Below are positions 1 to 10,299 of a DNA stretch of 64,000 nt, piece by piece. The DNA is from Zopfochytrium polystomum. Taxonomy: Eukaryota; Chytridiomycota; Chytridiomycetes; Chytridiales; Chytridiaceae. The notes under the pieces were generated by a model. The model was not told where the DNA came from, searched no databases, and saw only the letters and a list, made by a program, of their open reading frames with translations. How positions within the stretch are numbered: the first letter of the stretch is position 1; each line of letters starts with the position of its first letter. The DNA lies in NCBI GenBank assembly GCA_025765615.1, contig JAIVFJ010000056.1, positions 248,001-312,000 on the forward strand. Direction: 5' to 3'. The translations under genes and the position numbers were made by a program.

Positions 1-539
1 GGTTAGAAATGGTCCAGGAAAGAAGATGTGTGTTGCACACAATGCTTGTTGCAAGCTGATTGATGAACAAAAAATTCTGAAATCAGAATAGCACGCTGGC
101 ACTGTTGAAGAGCGACCGTGTACCAAATTTCAGGCTGAGGATCAAAGTTTTGGTGGTGTTGCCCTTAGAGAGTGTTGGAGAACGAAATGGAGGGAGCTTT
201 GAGCAATTGGGTATCCAGCTGGGGTGACTTGTCACACAAGAAAGGATAAATGGTGGTTGGAGGTAGTCGTAGTTCGACTTTTGGACCCTCCTATCAAAAT
301 TTCTTGTAGCTCCTGCTGTAGGCGTTGTGGCGGGGTGCGTTAGGTATCAATAAAAAGAGCAGAAGCAGGCAAATACAGCTTGTGTAAGCGCATCCTTTGA
401 TCTCTTCTTGCCGTCGAGAAGATGTCACACAAAGTTGAGAAAGCTTTTTCGACTTTGGAGGCCAATCAAATTTTGTAGAGACAACGTACAGAGCTGCTTA
501 ATAGCTTGTTTGAAAGAGGAGAATCAGAGCTTTCAAATG

Positions 540-1440
540 CACTATTGCAAGCTCAGATTGAATGACGGAGTCAGCTGGGAGAGGGCGTAGAAAATTTTTG
601 GCCTCCCAAACGAATTAGTTTCTAGAGTTGAGCTAGGCTGATTCTGTTGGTTGGAGGTGGTATATTGTTGTTCTGAGCTAGAATCTGTTGTTGATGCAGC
701 CAGATAGCTGGTACGGTGTTGAAATGGTAAGCTTGTAAGCTTTCTGCTGACACACATCGCATTGCAAGTCTGAGTCTGGTAAAATGGGTTCAATCCAACC
801 ACCATTCCAGCAAGCCGCTTTGCCGCTTCATGCGATGCATAGCACAGGCGGTAATGTTGGATGTCTGCTGTCAACAGAACCTTGCTTGTTGACTTCGAAG
901 GTGCAGCATGTCATCTAGCAGTTATCTGCATTTTGAGATTTCGCCCAACAAGTCTCCCAACAAGCACTTCAGTGCTCTTTGTCCTATCGGCAACGCACTC
1001 CCCCTTCCTGTGCCACTCAAGGCTGGCGAGAGTGAGAGGTGTGTGGGAAACTAGATTGGATGAGATGTTGGGGCAGTGCTGTACTCCCTGAAGTGTGACT
1101 TCCACCATTTTGCCTGACAAAATTCTTGAGTCAAAGACAACATTCCCCTTAGCAACAATCTTGAGAGGTTTTCTATCCCCAATGGCAACTTTGTCCAACA
1201 TTTCCTTGTAGGTTCCTGGAACAAAGAAACAGGCGCAGTTCGTGAGATGGTATGACACACTGCTGTCATGGTACCAAACATCCTTGCTTGGTCCTCTTGA
1301 CTTCACTGTGAAAGCACAGTGTGCATCTATGTATATCTTACCCTTAGCTTTGGTGGTTTCGCCACCTTGCTTTGGGCCATTTCCTGCTGCACTGCTGCCT
1401 TTCTCCCAGCTGCCCCCTTATTAAGACAGTCCCCACCGAT
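540..1440 (-). mobile_element. Ty1/copia retrotransposon relic (protease and gag-pre-integrase region)
   Basis: Read on the minus strand, 1440 to 911 resembles the end of a copia gag and the aspartic protease: a basic, Cys-containing stretch, then WYHDSSVSYHLTN, then a hydrophobic beta-rich region ending NISSNLVS, like the copia pattern W..DSGAS.H.T ... NLLS. The protease active site reads D-S-S where D-S/T-G is expected, so it is probably dead. From 874 to 700 in another frame follows a gag-pre-integrase-like segment (YRLCYASHEAAKRL ... CNAMCVSRKLTSLPF, the H.LGH..; C..C..GK pattern with ligands lost). Frame changes and stops show decay. No LTR was identified. The part at about 602-715 recurs near 53.9 kb in the opposite orientation, so the family is repeated here. 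Bases 1-540 may be more of the same element but I could not assign them. Confidence 0.65.
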
Positions 1441-2067
1441 CATCAGTGCTGTCTGAGAAACATACCAACACTATGTGCTTGGAGCGATCTGAGCATGATC
1501 ATGGCTCTTGCTGGCCAATGGGCTGGCTCTGTATGAACCCCACTCCCCGCACAGCGCCAGGTCGTCTGAGAGTAGGACGCCGCCCACGCAGCTCACCTCA
1601 GCCGTACCGACAACCCTTTTCCCAGCACTGCCACCGACACCGTCCACCTGTCCCTAATGGGAATTCGAGCAGAGTAGCAGGTTGACTGCGTACAAGGAAT
1701 ACGAAGAATGGGAGATGATTTTGGGTCCTCTCACATCTTGCTTCCTTGTATACTGTCCAGGAGGAAAGACGCTGCCCCAAATTTTGAGGCTCCTCCGCAT
1801 CCCCATCGCCGCCGCACCATCGCCGTCGCCATCTTGCGCTGGCTGACCGCCACACCTGCACCCACCCGCTGGCACCACCCCTGCATCCGCTGCAGGCCGC
1901 AGGCCTCGAGCTGTACCACGCGGCGCTCCAGCGCAGCGGGACAGCGAAGTGGGTGCATGCAGTGCTGGCGGTGTCGGGTGTTGGAGCTTAAGTCCCCGCC
2001 AAGGGGGGCGGTGGGTATTTTTCGGTCTGCACATGTGGGTAATGCAGCGATCGACGGTGGGTGGACA

Positions 2068-2104
<37 letters not shown>
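2068..2104. repeat. (GT)n microsatellite
   Basis: Uninterrupted GT dinucleotide run of about 37 nt, flanked by unique sequence. Confidence 0.9.
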
Positions 2105-2105
<1 letters not shown>

Positions 2106-2386
2106 GAGGATATAGACTGTTTTTCGCATTTATTTTTATATTTTTCGCAAACGGTCGATTCGGATTGGGTTCGGTGTGCTAATGTGGTAGTGCGATGCTG
2201 GAAGGGTGTGTGTGACAAGTCAAGTTTTTTTTCTTCAATTGATTCTCATATTTTTTCTCTCGGGAGGCTCGATTTCTTTCAATCCGCGGCAATAATTTTT
2301 TGTCTCAATTTTTTTTCGGTGCATATCAATCATCGATCCAGTCCATCAACAAACCCTTCACTTGGTCGGTATGTTGTTGCTTGTCC

Positions 2387-2422
2387 CCCACACACAGAAG
2401 ACAGCCCACACACAGAAGACAG
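2387..2422. repeat. 18-nt tandem duplication
   Basis: The unit CCCACACACAGAAGACAG occurs twice head to tail, upstream of the ankyrin gene. Probably a replication slippage product. Confidence 0.85.
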
Positions 2423-2574
2423 CCCCCCGGCGGGCCGAAAGAACCACCCACGCTGACCTGCCGGTGCAATACCCTTCCCCACAACCGCGCTGATGTCTTC
2501 CAGAAGAAATCGGATGGATTGATTAGTCCTACCGGCCATAGCAATCCCCCTCCCCGCCCCCTCTCTTCCCCACT

Positions 2575-3858
2575 ATGCAGCAGCAGCATCAGCAGAAGCA
2601 GCAGCCAACAACCTCAACACCACTGCACCACCACCACCACGATCATGACGGCGCCGACGCCCCCTCGCATACCCAAGCAACACGGACAACCACGGCGGTT
2701 CCGTTGCCGTTGCAAGGGGATAACGATCTGCCGCCTGCTGGCGTCGTCGACAGCGGCACCACCACCAGTGCTAGCGATCCGCCTCCGCCGCAGCAATTAC
2801 AGCTGCGCTGGCACCCGCTTCAACTACTGCTCTCTGTCCTTGGACCGCGCTACCTCGACGTGCGCACAGAGTTCCGCCTCGCGACGTTGATCCGCGACGA
2901 GTGGCAGCAGATCCAGGCCTACTTCCGCCTGCACGACTACAAGAACAAAAGCCGCGCGCTCGACATGGCCAGCGCCGGCGGCCACGTCGAGCTGCTGGAG
3001 CGTATGCTCCGCACCAGCCCGACCCTCGCCCGCGCCACATACTCCTCCGACGCGATCCGCCTCGCCTGCCAAAACGGCCACACCGCCGTCTTGCAGTGGT
3101 GGCTCGACAGCGGCCTCCCGCTGCGGTACTCCGCCGCCGCCCTCACCGCCGCCGCCGACAAGCGCCACCTCCATGTCCTGGCCTGGTGGCGCGCCTCCGG
3201 CCTCGAGATCCGGCTCAGCACATACGACGTCGTCCGGGCCGCCGCCTCCCGCGGCCACTTCGATGTGCTCCAGTGGTGCCTCGACACTGCTGGCCCCAGC
3301 CTGTTATCCGACACTGACGCCGCCAACGTCGCCGCCTACGCCAGCGCGCGCGGCGATCTGGCCATACTGCAGTGGTTGAAGGACAATGGCCTGCCGGTCG
3401 AGTGCACTAAGGCCGCCGTCGACGACGCCAGCAGCGACGGCCACCTGACCGTGCTGCAATGGTGGCGGGACTCTGGTCGAAGGTTTCGCTTCTCGAACAA
3501 TGCCGTCGACGGCGCCAGCAGCAACGGTCACCTCGCCGTGCTCGATTGGTGGAGGCAACAGGCAAGCGGCGACGGGGCCCGGCTGCCGCTGCGGCTAAAG
3601 TACTCTATGCAGGCCATGAGCTCCCTCACCGAGGCCAAGCATGTCGCCGTGCTCGAGTGGTGGAAGGCGAGCGGCCTTCCGCTAAAGCTGCCTCACGAGC
3701 GCACCTTCATGTGGGACCGGTACAACGCGCAGGTTGTGAGCTGGTGGCGGGACAACCGGGAGGAGCTGGAGGAGCGAGCGGTGTATCATCGAGGGAAGGA
3801 CAAAAAAAAAGTAAAAAAGGCACTGCCCGACCTGGAGCGTGCAGACGCCGAGGGGTAG
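2575..3858 (+). CDS. Trp-rich ankyrin repeat protein
   Basis: Single-exon gene of 427 aa. The N-terminus is Gln/His-rich from a CAG/CAC repeat (MQQQHQQKQQ at the start) and disordered to about residue 75. From about residue 120 to 400 it consists of some nine degenerate ankyrin-type repeats of 30-33 residues, each with an A-A-x-x-G-H helix followed by VLQWW..SGLPL, e.g. TAVLQWWLDSGLPLRYS, HLHVLAWWRASGLEI, HLAVLDWWRQQ. The Trp pair replaces the small residues of canonical ankyrin helix 2; this variant is common in chytrid and some oomycete proteins. No catalytic domain or membrane segment is present, so a protein-binding scaffold role is inferred. The C-terminus is Lys-rich. The start at 2575 is the first ATG after an in-frame low-complexity leader; no TATA box was recognised. 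A later start would not change the repeat region. Confidence 0.85.
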   Translation: MQQQHQQKQQPTTSTPLHHHHHDHDGADAPSHTQATRTTTAVPLPLQGDNDLPPAGVVDSGTTTSASDPPPPQQLQLRWHPLQLLLSVLGPRYLDVRTEFRLATLIRDEWQQIQAYFRLHDYKNKSRALDMASAGGHVELLERMLRTSPTLARATYSSDAIRLACQNGHTAVLQWWLDSGLPLRYSAAALTAAADKRHLHVLAWWRASGLEIRLSTYDVVRAAASRGHFDVLQWCLDTAGPSLLSDTDAANVAAYASARGDLAILQWLKDNGLPVECTKAAVDDASSDGHLTVLQWWRDSGRRFRFSNNAVDGASSNGHLAVLDWWRQQASGDGARLPLRLKYSMQAMSSLTEAKHVAVLEWWKASGLPLKLPHERTFMWDRYNAQVVSWWRDNREELEERAVYHRGKDKKKVKKALPDLERADAEG

Positions 3859-4228
3859 CCTTCCGGACTCCGCCGTTGAGCGAGCGGGCTTTGGGTAGGA
3901 GAGTAAAGGAGAGATGATGATGGTCCACAAAATAATCAATGGTGTGTTCCACTGCGCGCACCTACCCAATGAACAAGAGAGTTTTTGAGTTTCTGTATTA
4001 CATATTCTGTATTACATATTTAGTATTTAATACCACCGGGCCAACCAACACAGTCGATCTGATCTTCGACCCACCCGATCCACAACCGGCGAGAGAGGAA
4101 AGCGGCACGCCGGGCACCACCACCACCACCGCTCACCAAACCGACTCCCTCTACCACCACTACCACCCACCGCCAGCAACATTGCGACCACGAGTTCTGC
4201 AACGACCACGACCACAACGACCACGACG

Positions 4229-5240
4229 ATGACGATGATGTCGACCGCGGCAAAGAAGCACCAGGTCCTCTTCCTATCGGCCAGCCCCAACGCCGCAAAG
4301 TTCGTCGAGGGCGTGCGCGCTGCCGTCGCCGAGCTCGCCCCCAACCTGATCGACATCGTCTACCCGGTCCCCGACGACGTCGACCGCGCCGCCGTCGAGA
4401 TCGTCATCGCCGCGACCCCCCGCGCACGGCGTCGTCGCCTCGTTCCCCAACCTCAAGCTCGTCACGAACCTGTGGGCCGGCGTCGACTCGCTCCTCGTCG
4501 ACCCCACCTTCCCGAAATCTCCGATGCTCGTCCGGATGATCGACCCGTTCCTGACCCGCAGCATGAACGAGTCCGTCCTCATGCACGTCCTCAACATCCA
4601 CCGCTTCACCTACACCTACCTGGCCCAGCAGCGCGAGTCCAAGTGGGTGCAGTTCCCGCACGGCTTCCCCGCCCACGCTCACGAGCGCACCGTCGCCGTC
4701 ATCGGCACCGGCGAGCTCGGCATGGCCGCCATCACCGTCCTCGCCCAGCTCGAGTTCAAGCTCGTCGGCTGGTCGCGCACCGCAAAGACCCGCCCCGACC
4801 ACCTCAAGGACGCCGCGAACGTCCGCTTCGTCCACGGCGCCGACGGCATGGACGTCGCGCTGGGCGAGGCGGACATTGTCATCAACCTGCTGCCGCACAC
4901 CCCGAGCACCCACCACATGTTTGCCGCCGAGACGTTTGCAAAGATGAAACGCGGCGCCGCTTACATCAACCTCGGACGCGGGAAAACCGTAAAGGAGGTG
5001 GACCTCGTCAAAGCCCTTGACGACGGCACCGTTGGCCTGGCCGTCCTCGACGTCTACGAAGTCGAGCCGCTCCCCGCTGGGAGCCCGCTGTGGACGCACC
5101 CGCGGTGCATCGTCTACCCTCACATTGCGGCCACGCCGAACCCAAAGACCGCGTGCAGAGTCATCGTCGAGACCATCATCAAGTACTTGAACGGCGAACG
5201 CAATCTCGCGGGCCTCGTCGACCACGAGCTTGGATACTGA
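4229..5240 (+). CDS. D-isomer 2-hydroxyacid dehydrogenase, GhrA-like, with a frame break
   Basis: NAD(P)-dependent reductase of the D-2-hydroxyacid dehydrogenase family, closest in pattern to glyoxylate/hydroxypyruvate reductase A. The first part (4229 to about 4420) encodes a Rossmann-like start (HQVLFLSASPNAAKF). The remainder, one frame over, carries the GhrA-type segment RMIDPFLTRSMNESVLMHVL, the nucleotide-binding VAVIGTGELG (GxGxxG), the catalytic Arg in NLGRGKTV, the Glu in DVYEVEPLP and the His in VYPHIAA. All catalytic residues are therefore present. The frame changes by one base at the C6 run near 4416-4421; one C fewer gives a continuous, family-like reading. This is either an assembly or sequencing error or a recent frameshift. 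Four closely spaced start codons lie at 4229-4240. Expected size about 336 aa, normal for the family. Confidence 0.85.
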
Positions 5241-5418
5241 GAAAACAGGTTGCGCTTTTTGTGTGGTGTTTACCCTTCCGCTCCCCAGGCGGCTCTGTTC
5301 TTGTTATCCTTCACCAATTGTAGTCGGGTCTTTGATCCCGCCCCTCCCAGAAACTCCTTTGCTTTAATCACTTTGGAACCAATACATGGGGACCCTTCCT
5401 CTCGCTGCAACCTTCATT

Positions 5419-6930
5419 TCACATGTATAGTTGAGTCGGAGCAGAGAAGTCAAAGATGGGAAGGTCGGGAGCGAACTCGGCCAAACTCTCCTTGATGCAC
5501 TCGGCGAAGCCGACGAGCGAAAACTCCACACCGACCTCCACGACGGATACTCCCCCCTCGTGGAGCGACAAAACAAGGTCGTAAGATATCTGGCCGGTAA
5601 CGAGCAGGTCGCACGACAGATCCGGAAGCTGCCACACGAGCGACTCTGTCGCCGAGCCCGGAAGAAACGCCAGCCGGCGAACACGGCCGGCCGAGGCGAC
5701 GCCCGCGCCAGACTCGTCCGACGAGTCCACCGCGGGCCGCTGGTTATCGTAGGCCTGAGCCGGCGCGGGGGAGACGCGAACCGTCGCCGACGGCAAATTG
5801 AACGCCCGACGGATCCGCGGGAGCATCTCCGCAATCGTAACAGGCGCGGCCAAGTCGCCCCAGAAACCGACGCCGTTCGGATGCATCCCCGCCGGCGAGT
5901 ACGCCGGCAACCCCGTCTCGGGCAGCGGCGCGACCGCAAACACGTCGACGGCGGGCTCCTCGTACGGGTGCGCTTCCCGCATGGCTCGCAGCGTCGCGCG
6001 CACCAGCCCCCACGGCACCGCGACTTCGACGCGGTCTTCGACCACCTGCTGCCGCGCCCGGGTGTCGTCCGCCCGGTCGCCGAGCACCGCCGGGCTCGCG
6101 GCCCCCGTAGCACGGAACGTGCCCGTCCCGCCGCTCTGCGTGAAACTGCACTCGGCGTACTCGCCGATGCGCCCGGCACCCGCACGGAACATGCCCGCAA
6201 GCACCGCGTCGCGCGACTCGCGCGGCACAAACGTCGCGACCTTGAACGGCTGCGCGAGCAGCGGCGCCGCTACCGTCCCCGTCGCCGCCGCAAAGCGACC
6301 CGCCGGCGGAACGGCCACGCCAAGCCGCCCCAGCTGCCGACCACCACCATCAGGCCCTTCCTCTTTCGCGCCGCCGCCGCCGCCCACTCCGCCGTCGCCG
6401 CCAAGCAGCACCCGCGCAACCCTCGCCGCGCTCGCAACGTCCCTCGCGAAGCCCGCCCGCGCGACGCACACCGCCGCGCCGCCCCGCGCCGCCGCCGCCG
6501 CAAGCAGCCCCAGCCCTCCGCCCCCGCCTCCTCCTCCGCCGCCGCGGCTCGCGCCCGTCGCCGAAATCCACCACCGCGATGCTCCTCCTCCTCCTCCTCC
6601 TCCTCCTCCGCCGCCGCCGCCGCCGCCGGCGCCCTCCCGCGGCACCTCACTCGCGACCACAAGCACCGTCCCCCCCGGCCCGCCAGCGGTCGCTGTTTCC
6701 GCGCAGCAGCGGCGCAGGATCGCGGGCAGCGCGGCGGCCGAGAGCGCGGGGACGACGGCGACGGCGCGCACCGCGGCTTCTGGAGACGACGGCGGCAGGA
6801 GCAGGCCGTCGTCGCAGTCGCGGGCGGCGCCGGGGCCGGCGGCGCCGAGGGCGATCTGCGGCAGGCGCGCTTCCAGGGCGGCGAGGACGCGGCGCATGGG
6901 CGGCGGTGGGTGGGAGGCGGGAGAGGTCAT
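5419..6930 (-). CDS. Divergent NIF3/DUF34-family protein with YqfO-type inserted domain
   Basis: Single exon, 503 aa. N-terminal half (about 1-215) follows the NIF3 plan: DCDDGLLLPP aligns with the family WDN.GL, then a beta-strand and helix, but it is interrupted by long Gly tracts from GGC repeats. Residues about 225-345 match the PII/CutA-like domain inserted in YqfO-type members: FKVATFVPRESRD, GRIGEYAECSF, GTGTFRATG, AHPYEEPAVDVF. The C-terminal part (about 355-500) has the NIF3 fold remnant CDLLVTGQISYDLVLSL. NIF3 proteins normally bind two metal ions through conserved His, Asp and Glu; here the HHP and TGE.SHH motifs read SEV and TGQISYD, so the ligands look lost. Function is unknown for the family in fungi. 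It could be a structural or regulatory paralogue. The gene runs convergent to the dehydrogenase, stop to stop about 180 bp apart. Confidence 0.8.
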   Translation of the reverse strand: MTSPASHPPPPMRRVLAALEARLPQIALGAAGPGAARDCDDGLLLPPSSPEAAVRAVAVVPALSAAALPAILRRCCAETATAGGPGGTVLVVASEVPREGAGGGGGGGGGGGGGGGASRWWISATGASRGGGGGGGGGGLGLLAAAAARGGAAVCVARAGFARDVASAARVARVLLGGDGGVGGGGGAKEEGPDGGGRQLGRLGVAVPPAGRFAAATGTVAAPLLAQPFKVATFVPRESRDAVLAGMFRAGAGRIGEYAECSFTQSGGTGTFRATGAASPAVLGDRADDTRARQQVVEDRVEVAVPWGLVRATLRAMREAHPYEEPAVDVFAVAPLPETGLPAYSPAGMHPNGVGFWGDLAAPVTIAEMLPRIRRAFNLPSATVRVSPAPAQAYDNQRPAVDSSDESGAGVASAGRVRRLAFLPGSATESLVWQLPDLSCDLLVTGQISYDLVLSLHEGGVSVVEVGVEFSLVGFAECIKESLAEFAPDLPIFDFSAPTQLYM

Positions 6931-7789
6931 GCAAGCGGATGGTACGTATGTGACAAGGAAGGACTCGGGATTTGAACTGCTTTTTTTTTTTTTTTTTTGG
7001 TTTTTTTTTGCGGCAACTACAAATATTGCAGAAGGACCACACGCCAGCTCCCAACTTTCTCACTAGTTCGAGCAGTTCAGGAGGAGGCGCAACGAGGTGC
7101 ACACTGGAATGTGTCCAAGTTGTGAAAGCGTGGGACGCTTCCTTGGTTTTCCACAACGCGTGTTGTGGGCCATTGAATTGTCTGTCGGTTGGAATTTGAA
7201 TACAGCGCGGGAACGTCCTGGCGGCCCAGTTTCCATCCCACCCACCCCTGGTCGCACGCCCATCTTCCGCCAGGGGGTTCGGAATCCCGTGAGGCTTCCA
7301 CATACTGAATGCTACAAAGAATTAATACCATATTGTATAGCAGAACGTAGTTGACGCTGAATAGGAACAACTCCGTTCGCATATTAGAGTTAACAGACTG
7401 GCAGGGTGGGGGGGAGAGTGCGGCTTCAAATTATTTTTTTTCTTGTTCACACACGGAAGCTGAACCGCCCTTTGTCCTTGCCTGCTTCGCCTTTCTTTTT
7501 CGTTTTTTTCCCCCCCTTTTTCTTTTTCTTTTCCTGTTCTTTTTTCTTGCAGGGTTTCTCTTTGCCGTACTCCGACCGCCAAGGATCGTTACGACGACCT
7601 CAAAGAGTGGGCCTCTCTCCATACTTCATTCTTTTGGTTCAGTCAGTTGGAGGGGCAAAGTCGATTTCCGCGGTTGGGGGACAAATACACACCACACACA
7701 CACACCCGTTGGTGTTGGGGTCGGAACGGAAATGGAGACGGACCGCCGGCGAATTGGAGAGCGAGCGAGAGAGTGACGGAGGAAAGAGT

Positions 7790-7831
<42 letters not shown>

Positions 7832-8184
7832 AAGAGTGTGTGCGTGTGTGAGAGAGTGAGAGAGAGAGAGAGAGAACAAGTCCCCGGCCGGCTGTGGTTT
7901 TGCCGATTGGCAAGGTCCCCGTTCGCCAAAAAAAAAAAAAAAAAAAAAAAAAAGAAATTGTTTGTTCTTTCCATGGGTGTTTTTTGTCCTGTTGGTCATG
8001 CACGGGCGGTCATGCGCCTCCCTCCGCGGTCCCCGTGATGTCTGTCTGCCTGTCTTTTTCGATCAGCCTGTCTGTCTTTGAGCTGCTCATCTATGTCTGC
8101 CTGCCTGCCTGTCTGTCTGCAAGCCTATCCCCAACGTTTCTTAGTTTGTCTCTGGCGCCAATACAAAAATGGAAGTGGAGCCAA

Positions 8185-8217
<33 letters not shown>

Positions 8218-8256
8218 AGGCACACCACAAGGGAATCGACAAAAATAATTTCATAT
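6931..8256. other. Intergenic with A/T and GA tracts
   Basis: Between divergent genes. Contains T tracts near 6981-7010, pyrimidine-rich DNA at 7430-7560, a (GA)n/(GT)n block at 7789-7876 and two long A tracts at 7927-7954 and 8186-8214. No gene supported; the open frames here are low-complexity translations. Confidence 0.6.
7789..7876. repeat. (GA)n microsatellite with GT interruption
   Basis: GA runs separated by a short GTGTGTG segment, upstream of the MpaB-like gene and purine-rich on the coding strand. Confidence 0.9.
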
Positions 8257-9540
8257 ATGTCCTCATCATCATCGTCTATGTCTCTGTCGCTGCCCCAGTC
8301 CCTCTCCTCGTCCGCCTTGGCCTTGCGGGGCCTGCTCCTTCGCTCGCTTCGGTCGGCGGCGGATGCGGCGACGGCCACGACGGCGAGGACGACGACGACC
8401 ATCGCCGCCGCCGCCGCCGCCGCCGCCGCCTACCTCGTGCTCGTCAGGCTGCTGCGCTACCGCAGGATCAACGCGATCCGCCGCCGCTACGCTTGGGTCA
8501 AGGACCCCGCCAAGGACCTGACCCTCTCCCACGCCCGCGACATCTACCTCCAGACCCTGCGCTACGAGTTCCCCTTCATGACCTCTACCTCCACCCAGCT
8601 CGCCCTCTTCCGCACCTACGGTCTGCCCAAGATATCCATCCTCCTCGCCGCCACCCAGCAGCTCTGCAACCCGGTCTACTACGCCCGCCGCTACGCCGAC
8701 ACCGAGGTCGCCATCCTCGACTGGACCCTCGAGCCCCCCGACTCGCGCCGCGCAAACGCCGCCATCGCCAGAGTCAACTGGCTGCACGAGCACTACAAGA
8801 AGCACATTGACCGCGACACGATGGTCTACACCCTCTCGGTCTTCGTCGTCGAGCCCGCCAAGTTCATCGCAGACTTTGAGTGGCGCCCGCGCACCGACCT
8901 CGAAAACGAGGCGGCCGCCCTCGTCTGGCACACCGTCGGCCTCAAGATGGGCATCGCAGACCCGCCGCGCACCTTCGCCGACTTTGTCAAGGCCAACGAG
9001 GACATCGAGTCGCGCCTCATGCGCTTCCACCCGGACAACCGCTCCGTCGCCGACGCCAGCCTCGACATCTTTACCGCGCGCTTCCCCACCGCCGCGCTCC
9101 GCCGCGCCATCCGCCCCGTCCTCGTCGCCACCATCGACCCCAAGCTCGCCGCCGCCCTCGGCCTCCCCGCCCCGCCCGCAGCCCTGCGCTCCCTCGTCCA
9201 GGCCGCCCTCAAGTTCCGCGCCCTCGTCGTCCGCCACGCCATGCTCCCGCGCCTCAGCCCCGCCCCGGCCCTCGAGTTCCGCGACGGCAAGCTCTTCCGC
9301 TCCGACCCCACCGTCGCCGTCTACCTCCGCCCGACCCTCTGGCAGCGCTGGGGCCCGCCCGCCTGGTACGCCCGCGCCGTCGGCACCCCCGTCGCCGGAG
9401 ACGACGGCGCGTTCGGCGAGGGCTGCGACATCCAGGACCTCGGCCCCGTCAAGTTTGTCGGCGTCGGGAGGGAGGACGTGAAGCGCCGCGCAGACGCGCT
9501 GCTCAACGGGGAGCTGCCGCAGCCGGTTTGGGTCGAGTGA
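8257..9540 (+). CDS. MpaB-type oxygenase family (DUF2236-like), ER-anchored
   Basis: 427 aa from the ATG at 8257, chosen because the frame further upstream is only translated poly-A and pyrimidine repeats. An Ala-rich hydrophobic stretch (about residues 50-66, AAAAAAAAAYLVLVRLL) followed by Arg-rich residues suggests an N-terminal signal anchor. The rest is helical: RINAIRRRYAWVKDPAKDL, then the region LRYEFPFMTSTSTQLALFRTYG, then VNWLHEHYKKHI with His residues in the place of the family's haem- or metal-related motif, and VYTLSVFVVEPAKFI. This order matches fungal relatives of MpaB and rubber oxygenase. MpaB itself makes an oxidative cleavage in mycophenolic acid synthesis; most fungal members are uncharacterised and there is no biosynthetic cluster around this gene, so the substrate is unknown. 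Very high GC third positions. Confidence 0.8.
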   Translation: MSSSSSSMSLSLPQSLSSSALALRGLLLRSLRSAADAATATTARTTTTIAAAAAAAAAYLVLVRLLRYRRINAIRRRYAWVKDPAKDLTLSHARDIYLQTLRYEFPFMTSTSTQLALFRTYGLPKISILLAATQQLCNPVYYARRYADTEVAILDWTLEPPDSRRANAAIARVNWLHEHYKKHIDRDTMVYTLSVFVVEPAKFIADFEWRPRTDLENEAAALVWHTVGLKMGIADPPRTFADFVKANEDIESRLMRFHPDNRSVADASLDIFTARFPTAALRRAIRPVLVATIDPKLAAALGLPAPPAALRSLVQAALKFRALVVRHAMLPRLSPAPALEFRDGKLFRSDPTVAVYLRPTLWQRWGPPAWYARAVGTPVAGDDGAFGEGCDIQDLGPVKFVGVGREDVKRRADALLNGELPQPVWVE

Positions 9541-10212
9541 TTTTTGGGGGGGGGAGCTGGGGGGTTTGCTTCTGTGTTGGTGTGCGTGCGTGGATCTGTG
9601 TGTAATTCACAGCCGCCTCTCTTCGCTTCGTCTATTCAGCTCCCACACTTTCGTCCCATCGCGCTCAGTCGGTAAACACCTCCTCTATTGCCTGTTTTTT
9701 CATGTTGTCTCTTTCATCGGCTCGATCTCTTTTCCTTTCTTAATTCCGTGAATAGTCCCGGCCGGAACGGATCTCATCCCGTGTTAGTGTTTTACTCTTC
9801 CATTTTTTTTTTTTTTGTTTCCCGTCAATTCAAATGGCAATTCAAAAAAACGATGAAGTTCGAAGTGCTTGCCTTTCAACGCTTGCGCGGAGAACCGGCT
9901 TGTAGCAAAAGCAAAAGGTATCGCCATCCCAAAGCCGGCTTCCTGTCCTGTGACCCAATTTTGCACGACTCGAGAGAGAGTGGCTGGCCGTCGCCTTCGC
10001 CAGGCACTTGCATGGTAAGAAGAATTCGGCTTTGTGATCCACTTAAAATGAGGGCTTGCAATCTGCTGAGGTTAGCCCCTGTTCAACCCATTCCCAACAG
10101 CAGTGCAAGCCCGACCTGCTGCAATAGTGCGCTGCCTGCTTGAGGATCGCAGTTGCAAGCAGGATAATGGCCGGTTACGGACCCTCACGAAAGAAAAGAG
10201 CGAACCCCAGCG
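9541..10212. other. Intergenic, nothing recognised
   Basis: 3' flank of the MpaB-like gene with pyrimidine-rich and T-tract sequence; no gene or repeat family recognised before the tRNA. Confidence 0.5.
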
Positions 10213-10299
10213 CGTCCCACACAGGATTCGAACCTGCGCTCCCTGAAAGGGAATAAGTCTTTACTTGACAAACGCGTTGGACCACTCCGCCAATGGGAC
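10213..10299 (-). tRNA. Class II tRNA, Leu-like; anticodon uncertain
   Basis: On the minus strand the ends pair as acceptor GTCCCAT with GTGGGAC. The D arm GCGGAGTGGTCCAACGC has a GCG/CGC stem and the AGTGG of Leu/Ser tRNAs, a variable arm TCCCTTTCAGGGA forms a 5-bp hairpin, and the T arm GCAGGTTCGAATCCTGT is canonical and holds the B box. The anticodon arm GTTTGTCAAGTAAAGAC pairs imperfectly; reading it gives AAG or CAA (both Leu), with a non-standard neighbour in the first case. Length 87 nt fits a class II tRNA without intron. It may be mutated or even non-functional in the anticodon arm. Confidence 0.75.

Larger units (their letters stand above)
1441..2574. other. Intergenic, no confident gene
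   Basis: No gene is supported. A short open stretch on the plus strand ending at the TAA near 1989 (ending ...HAVLAVSGVGA) has coding-like GC-rich composition and could be the 3' end of a gene truncated by the copia insertion, but no family is recognisable. A (GT)n tract and an 18-nt tandem duplication lie downstream. Confidence 0.4.

Noticed and set aside
5431..7066. Long plus-strand frames opposite the NIF3 gene
   Set aside because: Arg/Pro/Ala low-complexity shadows; the minus frame carries recognisable NIF3/YqfO motifs.
7894..8256. N-terminal extension of the MpaB-like protein
   Set aside because: Only translated poly-A and pyrimidine repeats (Lys and Ser/Leu runs); no domain content before the ATG at 8257.
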